From CATJXY01 sp964623925 (GTDB taxonomy: Bacteria; Bacillota_I; Bacilli_A; Erysipelotrichales; Erysipelotrichaceae), in the NCBI GenBank assembly GCA_964623925.1, contig CAZUVT010000078.1:1-9664 (forward strand): DNA of 9,664 nt, given 5' to 3'. Positions 6,039-9,664 of this stretch are shown piece after piece. Numbering within the stretch: position 1 is the first letter of the stretch; each line of letters opens with the position of its first letter. The notes below the pieces were generated by a model. It was not told the DNA's origin, did no database searches, and worked only from the letters and a program-made list of their open reading frames with translations. The position numbers were made by a program, and so were the translations under genes.

Positions 6039-6069
6039 AGTAATCTCCTTAAGGTAATAGATACTATTT

Positions 6070-6075
6070 ATTATA
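6070..6075 (-). promoter_or_regulatory. -10 box of the Nudix gene
   Basis: On the minus strand the hexamer reads TATAAT, 31 bases before the ATG. No good -35 is seen at 17 bp; TTGTAT lies at about 20 bp. Confidence 0.5.
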
Positions 6076-6115
6076 CCCTAAAACCAATGTTTTTGATACA
6101 ATTTTTCAATTTGTC

Positions 6116-6144
6116 TTGAAATGGAGTGCGCTCCATGTTTTAAT
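6116..6144 (+). promoter_or_regulatory. MerR-gene promoter with an operator dyad in its spacer
   Basis: TTGAAA (6116-6121), a 17-bp spacer and TTTAAT (6139-6144) make a good promoter. Inside the spacer is the dyad ATGGAG-TGCG-CTCCAT (6121-6136), the place MerR-family dimers bind. If TAATTA (6141-6146) is the true -10, the spacer is 19 bp, the usual MerR-activated geometry. Autoregulation is inferred. Confidence 0.6.
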
Positions 6145-6159
6145 TAAAGGGGTGATATT

Positions 6160-6540
6160 ATGAAGGTTTCTGAATGTTCAAGACGAAGCAGTACGCCGAT
6201 CGATACGATTCGCTATTATGAAAAGATCGACCTTTTATCTGTGATCAAAGAAGAGCACAGTCAAAAAGATTATACGGATCAGGATGTGGAACGGTTGTGT
6301 GAGATTGCCGTGTTAAAGAAGACCCATTTGACCTTGGAAGAGATCCGGGATTATTTGAAAGCCAAAGATACGATCGTTTCCTTGGCAGAGGGAAATCTTG
6401 ATTTTGTGGCAGTCAAGGAAAGTCTGGCAACTTTGAAATCTTTAAATGATAAGCTCAATGAGGAAAAGGATGATCTGATAAGGGCTCAAAGATCAATTGA
6501 AGATGCGATGAATTCTTTGAAAGAAAATCTATTGAAATAG
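6160..6540 (+). CDS. MerR-family transcriptional regulator
   Basis: Regulator of 126 residues. The N-terminal winged helix-turn-helix is recognisable from MKVSECSRRSSTPIDTIRYYEKIDLL (residues 1-26), where TIRYYEKI is the family hallmark, followed by the wing and second pair of helices with YTDQDVERLCEIAVLKK (38-54) and LTLEEIRDYL (57-66). Residues 85-124 are an uninterrupted amphipathic helix suited to the antiparallel dimerisation coiled coil. There is no C-terminal effector domain and no cysteine cluster for metal binding, so the inducer is unknown. AGGGGTG lies just upstream of the ATG. The promoter holds a 16-bp dyad in its spacer. The gene stands between the divergent Nudix gene and the tmk operon and may regulate itself or the Nudix gene. 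Confidence 0.9.
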   Translation: MKVSECSRRSSTPIDTIRYYEKIDLLSVIKEEHSQKDYTDQDVERLCEIAVLKKTHLTLEEIRDYLKAKDTIVSLAEGNLDFVAVKESLATLKSLNDKLNEEKDDLIRAQRSIEDAMNSLKENLLK

Positions 6541-6548
6541 CTTAAAGA

Positions 6549-6580
6549 GGAAGTGTCATGATTTTGGCATGATTCTTTTC
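6549..6580 (+). terminator. Weak hairpin after the MerR gene
   Basis: TCATG (6556-6560) and CATGA (6568-6572) form a short stem with a 7-base loop, extendable outward with wobble pairs and a mismatch into TTCTTTTC. The T tract is poor, so read-through into tmk is possible. Confidence 0.35.
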
Positions 6581-6595
6581 ATCAAGACGGGATTA

Positions 6596-6604
6596 TGGTA
6601 AACT
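6596..6604 (+). promoter_or_regulatory. Extended -10 promoter candidate of the tmk operon
   Basis: TG-G-TAAACT (6596-6604) is an imperfect extended -10 about 47 bases before the tmk ATG, with no clear -35. It would drive tmk, holB, ricT and rsmI. Confidence 0.4.
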
Positions 6605-6650
6605 AAGAATGTGTTTTATTCGATAGGAAAAGAATAGGCAGGGTGATCAA

Positions 6651-7280
6651 ATGAGAAAAGGATGGTTTATAACCTTTGAAGGGCCGGACGGAAGCGGGAA
6701 GACGACCGTTTCTACTTCAGTCGTTAAAAAACTGGAAGAATTCGGCTATGAAGTTGTTTATACAAGAGAACCGGGAGGAATTGATATTGCAGAACAGATC
6801 CGTCGCGTGATTCTCGATCCAAAAAATACAGCGATGGATTTTAAGACAGAAGCCTTGTTGTATGCGGCAAGCCGTCGCCAGCATCTTGTTGAAAAAGTGC
6901 TTCCTGCTTTAAATCAAGGGAAGATCGTTATCTGCGATCGTTTTGTGGACAGCTCTTTGGCTTATCAGGGAGTGGGACGAGGTCTTGGCATCGAGGAAGT
7001 GTATTCCATCAATCAATTCGCAATCGGGGAATTGATGCCGGATAAAACGATCTATCTGGATCTGAGTGCAGAAGAGGGATTGAATCGGTTGTCCAATCGA
7101 ACCTTTAAGGATCGGCTTGATCAGGAAAAAATTGATTTCCATTTAAAAGTTGTGGATGGATATAATCAGGTCGTTGAAAAATATCGGGATCGTATGATTC
7201 TCGTGGATGCTTCTCAACCTGTGGAAAAAGTGATTGAGGAAGCCTTTGCGGCTGTGTTGAATCTGGTGCGTGTGCGATGA
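6651..7280 (+). CDS. tmk: Thymidylate kinase
   Basis: Phosphorylates dTMP to dTDP with ATP, an essential step of dTTP synthesis in the cytoplasm. The 209-residue protein has the family length and all key motifs: the P-loop GPDGSGKTT (11-19), TREPGG (38-43), the DRF substrate motif extended as DRFVDSSLAYQG (96-107), IYLDLSAEEGLNRL (134-147) and an arginine-containing LID region NRTFKDRLDQEK (149-160). AGGGTGAT lies a few bases before the ATG. It is the first gene of a tightly packed operon, and its TGA stop overlaps the holB ATG in an ATGA quartet (7277-7280), indicating translational coupling. Confidence 0.97.
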   Translation: MRKGWFITFEGPDGSGKTTVSTSVVKKLEEFGYEVVYTREPGGIDIAEQIRRVILDPKNTAMDFKTEALLYAASRRQHLVEKVLPALNQGKIVICDRFVDSSLAYQGVGRGLGIEEVYSINQFAIGELMPDKTIYLDLSAEEGLNRLSNRTFKDRLDQEKIDFHLKVVDGYNQVVEKYRDRMILVDASQPVEKVIEEAFAAVLNLVRVR

Positions 7281-8269
7281 ATACAGAGCAGTTAAGAAGC
7301 TTGCAGCCAACAGTGATCCGTATCTTGGAAAATGCTTTGGCAAAAGATAAGCTTTCCCACGCTTATCTGTTTGTCGGAGAAAAAGGAACCTGTACTTTGG
7401 AATGCGCTTTATGGCTGATTGGAAAAGTGATCAATCGGAATCTGGATGAAAACAGCGAAGAGGCGCTATCGAATATTCGGCGCTTAGAAGAAGGAGCTTA
7501 TGCCGACTGTCTGATTCTGGATGGGCTGAACAAATCGATTAAAAAAGATGAGATCTTATCTATACAGGAAAGATTTTCGAAAACAGCTTTGGAAAAAGCC
7601 GGATGGAAAGCATACATATTAAATGGAGCAGATAATGCGACAAGCGAAGCATGCAACAGTCTGCTGAAATTTTTAGAAGAGCCGCAGCCGGATACACTGG
7701 CCATTCTGATTACCGATAAGCTGGATCACGTCTTGCCGACCTTGGTTTCAAGGTGTCAGACACTTACTTTCAAAACTCAGCCGTTTGATGGATGTTATCA
7801 GGAATGTCTGAAAAAAGGTATGGATGAACTGGATAGTTATTTTCTGGCACATTTAGTCCATAACAGCGAAATGGCAATTCAAATCAGTGAGACAGAGGGA
7901 TATCAGTTGGCAGTAAATCTGGTAAAAGGATTTGTAAAGAATTTTGCGGAGGATCCGTCTTATGCCCTGTTTCAAATACAGAGCGAAGGATATCAGGATA
8001 AAAACAGAAGTTTGGAAAGAGAAACGATGAATTGGTTCATTGAACTCTTATCCTTATTTTATAGAGACTGCATCTTATCCGAAGGATTAAAAGAAAGTTG
8101 GTATAAGGAAGCAGTCGAAAGATCCAGAAAAGAGGATCTGGAATTTGAGTCTTTGATCCGGATCTTGTTGGAGGGAAAAGATAAATTCCGGCAGATCAGT
8201 TTTAATCCGGAATTAGTCATAGATGAAATGATCTTGAAAATGAAGGAGGTCAGAAAATGGAAGAAGTAA
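7277..8269 (+). CDS. holB: DNA polymerase III delta prime subunit (clamp loader)
   Basis: Clamp-loader subunit of the replicative polymerase, 330 residues. Conserved segments are LSHAYLFVGEKG (26-37), WKAYILNGADNATSEACNSLLKFLEEP (110-136), LAILIT (141-146) and LPTLVSRCQTLTF (153-165) with the SRC motif that senses ATP in the neighbouring subunit. Two usual features are missing. The P-loop is degenerate: GEKGTCTLECA has no GK(T/S), so it should not bind ATP. The four-cysteine zinc module normally found between the P-loop and the D-x-x motif is absent (residues 50-80 hold a single Cys). Despite this the position between tmk and ricT is exactly that of holB in Bacillota. It overlaps tmk by 4 bases and ricT by 13. 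No obvious ribosome binding site precedes it, fitting coupling to tmk. Confidence 0.92.
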   Translation: MNTEQLRSLQPTVIRILENALAKDKLSHAYLFVGEKGTCTLECALWLIGKVINRNLDENSEEALSNIRRLEEGAYADCLILDGLNKSIKKDEILSIQERFSKTALEKAGWKAYILNGADNATSEACNSLLKFLEEPQPDTLAILITDKLDHVLPTLVSRCQTLTFKTQPFDGCYQECLKKGMDELDSYFLAHLVHNSEMAIQISETEGYQLAVNLVKGFVKNFAEDPSYALFQIQSEGYQDKNRSLERETMNWFIELLSLFYRDCILSEGLKESWYKEAVERSRKEDLEFESLIRILLEGKDKFRQISFNPELVIDEMILKMKEVRKWKK

Positions 8270-9225
8270 AAGAAGTTATAGAAAATGCCGAAGAACAGAT
8301 CGATGGCGGACAGGAGTTTAAATACTATGTCAGCATTCGGTTCAAGAATACAAAAAAGGCATACAGCTTTGGCTGTGATGAAAGCATGGCTGTCCATTAC
8401 GGGGATGAAGTTGTGGTTGAAACGGCAAGAGGTATGGAGCTGGGGAAGGTTATCAGCGATGTAAGAGAGATCATTGCACCGCTTTCCATTCCTTTGAAAC
8501 CGATTCTTCGTGTTGCGACAGAAAAGGATATCGAGGATGCAAGAATAAATGAAGAACTTGCGAAGGACGCGCTGATCAAATGTCAGGAATGCGTGACTCG
8601 CTTGAAGCTGGATATGAATTTGATCAGTTCGGAATATACTTTGGATCGCGCCAAGATCATTTTTGTGTATGTTGCTGATGAACGCGTCGATTTCAGGGAA
8701 CTGCTGAAGGAGCTGGCGGCAATCTTCAAATGCCGCATTGAATTGCGTCAGATCGGACCGCGCGATAAAGCAAAGATCGTCGGCGGGATCGGACCGTGCG
8801 GCAATGAAACATGCTGCAGCCGGTTTTTGAGTGATTTTGATGTTGTTTCGATCAACATGGCCAAAAATCAATTGCTGGCATTGAATATTCAAAAGCTTTC
8901 AGGTCAGTGCGGAAAATTGATGTGCTGCTTAAAATATGAGGATGACTTATATAAGGAATTAAAGGAAGGTTTGCCGAAAATGAATTCGCAGGTGGAATAC
9001 GAGGGGAAGATCTATCGTATTACATCGATGAATGTGATCAATCGCATCGTGAAGCTTGAAAACAAAGAAACATCTCTTTTTTTGAGTTTTGATGAAGCGC
9101 TTGCGAATGGATTAAAGAAAGTCGAGCATAACAACAATCCAAACAATCACAACAAGGAAAATAAAAAAGAAAACAGCACACCGAAAAAGGAAAAGAGTCA
9201 TCATGATCAGGCAGAAAAGCTTTGA
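8257..9225 (+). CDS. ricT: RicT/YaaT, PSP1-domain iron-sulfur protein
   Basis: PSP1-superfamily protein of 322 residues. In B. subtilis the homologue forms the Y-complex with YlbF and YmcA, carries [4Fe-4S] clusters, and supports RNase Y-dependent mRNA maturation and developmental phosphorelay control. The diagnostic region is GGIGPCGNETCC (176-187) and SGQCGKLMCCLKYE (215-228), giving Cys181, 186, 187, 218, 223 and 224. An extra CxxC (Cys109, Cys112) is present. Residues 291-320 are a hydrophilic Asn/Lys/Glu/His-rich tail, probably disordered. A perfect AAGGAGGT (8243-8250) inside holB lies 6 bases before the ATG. It overlaps holB by 13 bases and rsmI by 23. The partners YlbF and YmcA are not in this window. 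Confidence 0.95.
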   Translation: MEEVKEVIENAEEQIDGGQEFKYYVSIRFKNTKKAYSFGCDESMAVHYGDEVVVETARGMELGKVISDVREIIAPLSIPLKPILRVATEKDIEDARINEELAKDALIKCQECVTRLKLDMNLISSEYTLDRAKIIFVYVADERVDFRELLKELAAIFKCRIELRQIGPRDKAKIVGGIGPCGNETCCSRFLSDFDVVSINMAKNQLLALNIQKLSGQCGKLMCCLKYEDDLYKELKEGLPKMNSQVEYEGKIYRITSMNVINRIVKLENKETSLFLSFDEALANGLKKVEHNNNPNNHNKENKKENSTPKKEKSHHDQAEKL

Positions 9226-9664
9226 GAATGAAAGACCTTGTCTGTATCTGGTGGCGACTCCGATCGGTAACTTGCAGGAAATGACGCCGCGGGCGATCGA
9301 GGTGTTAAAAGAGGTAGATGTGATTGCGGCTGAAGATACGAGAAATACGATGAAATTGCTTCGTGCTTTTGATATAAAAACGCATTGCATTGCGCATCAC
9401 AGCTACAATGAAAAAGAAAGCGCTGAGGGAATTTTGGATCTGTTGAGAAGCGGCAAGCATGTTGCGATCGTCAGTGATGCCGGCTATCCGCTGATATCTG
9501 ATCCGGGGCAGATCCTGGTGAAAGCGGCAAGCGAGGAAGGATTCAATGTCATACCGATTTCCGGATGCAACGCAGCGCTCAATGCATTAGTTGCTTCCGG
9601 CATCTGCGCTCAGCCGTTTATGTTTTACGGATTTCTTCCGACTAAAGAAAATGATTGCAGAAGC
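9203..9664 (+). CDS. rsmI: 16S rRNA (cytidine1402-2'-O)-methyltransferase RsmI, 3' end outside window
   Basis: First 154 residues of an enzyme usually about 280 long, cut by the right edge. RsmI uses S-adenosylmethionine to 2'-O-methylate C1402 of 16S rRNA in the ribosomal decoding centre. Motifs visible are YLVATPIGNLQEMTPRA (15-31), IAAEDTRNT (41-49), SDAGYPLISDPG (91-102) and VIPISGCNAALNALVASG (116-133), in the order and spacing of the tetrapyrrole-methylase-like fold. The start ATG at 9203 lies within the end of ricT (23-base overlap) and gives the usual RQKSF beginning; a weak purine-rich site (AAGAG, 9193-9197) is 5 bases upstream. Co-transcribed with tmk, holB and ricT. Confidence 0.94.
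   Translation, partial: MIRQKSFENERPCLYLVATPIGNLQEMTPRAIEVLKEVDVIAAEDTRNTMKLLRAFDIKTHCIAHHSYNEKESAEGILDLLRSGKHVAIVSDAGYPLISDPGQILVKAASEEGFNVIPISGCNAALNALVASGICAQPFMFYGFLPTKENDCRS

Noticed and set aside
8059..8892. Open reading frame of 277 codons on the minus strand, antisense to holB and ricT
   Set aside because: It has no family signature and lies opposite two strongly conserved genes; its openness is explained by their codon use.

Overview
The window looks like chromosomal DNA of a low-to-moderate GC member of the Bacillota, most likely from the Erysipelotrichaceae or a near relative. The evidence is the tmk-holB-ricT-rsmI gene order, AGGAGG-type ribosome binding sites, T-tailed hairpin terminators, an Rpn-family protein typical of gut Firmicutes, and a Tat-targeted flavin oxidoreductase of a kind common in gut anaerobes of this family. 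The assignment is an inference from gene content and style; no rRNA or other taxonomic marker is present.

Layout. Positions 1-661 hold the C-terminal part of an Rpn/YhgA-type PD-(D/E)XK nuclease whose start lies outside the window. Positions 720-2060 hold two singly transcribed genes, a GNAT acetyltransferase and a TetR regulator, each with an extended -10 promoter and a terminator. Positions 2066-3741 hold a Tat/lipoprotein-type FAD oxidoreductase behind a near-consensus promoter. Positions 3869-5530 hold a two-domain protein: a Gfo/Idh/MocA oxidoreductase fused to a UPF0303 (GlcG/HbpS-like) domain. Positions 5493-6038 on the minus strand encode a Nudix ADP-ribose pyrophosphatase. It converges on the fusion gene across a bidirectional terminator and diverges from a MerR regulator (6160-6540).

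From 6596 to the right edge runs a housekeeping operon: thymidylate kinase, DNA polymerase III delta prime, RicT (YaaT/PSP1) and the 16S rRNA methyltransferase RsmI, which is cut by the window edge. Each of the four genes overlaps the next by 4 to 23 bases. Compared with Bacillus subtilis the cluster is stripped down: darA/yaaQ, yaaR, yabA, yabB and yazA are absent between these genes.

The left two thirds is accessory in character (independent transcription units, regulators, redox enzymes, Rpn) and the right third is core. No gene-free stretch exceeds 300 bases. The longest gap, 3689-3903, contains a terminator at its start, a promoter at its end, and about 125 A/T-rich bases between them in which nothing was recognised. 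No tRNA, rRNA, CRISPR array or insertion sequence was seen. The points most worth following up are the oxidoreductase-UPF0303 fusion, a possible intragenic start in the rpn gene that could make an RpnS-like short protein, and the unassigned substrate of the exported flavoprotein together with its neighbouring TetR regulator.
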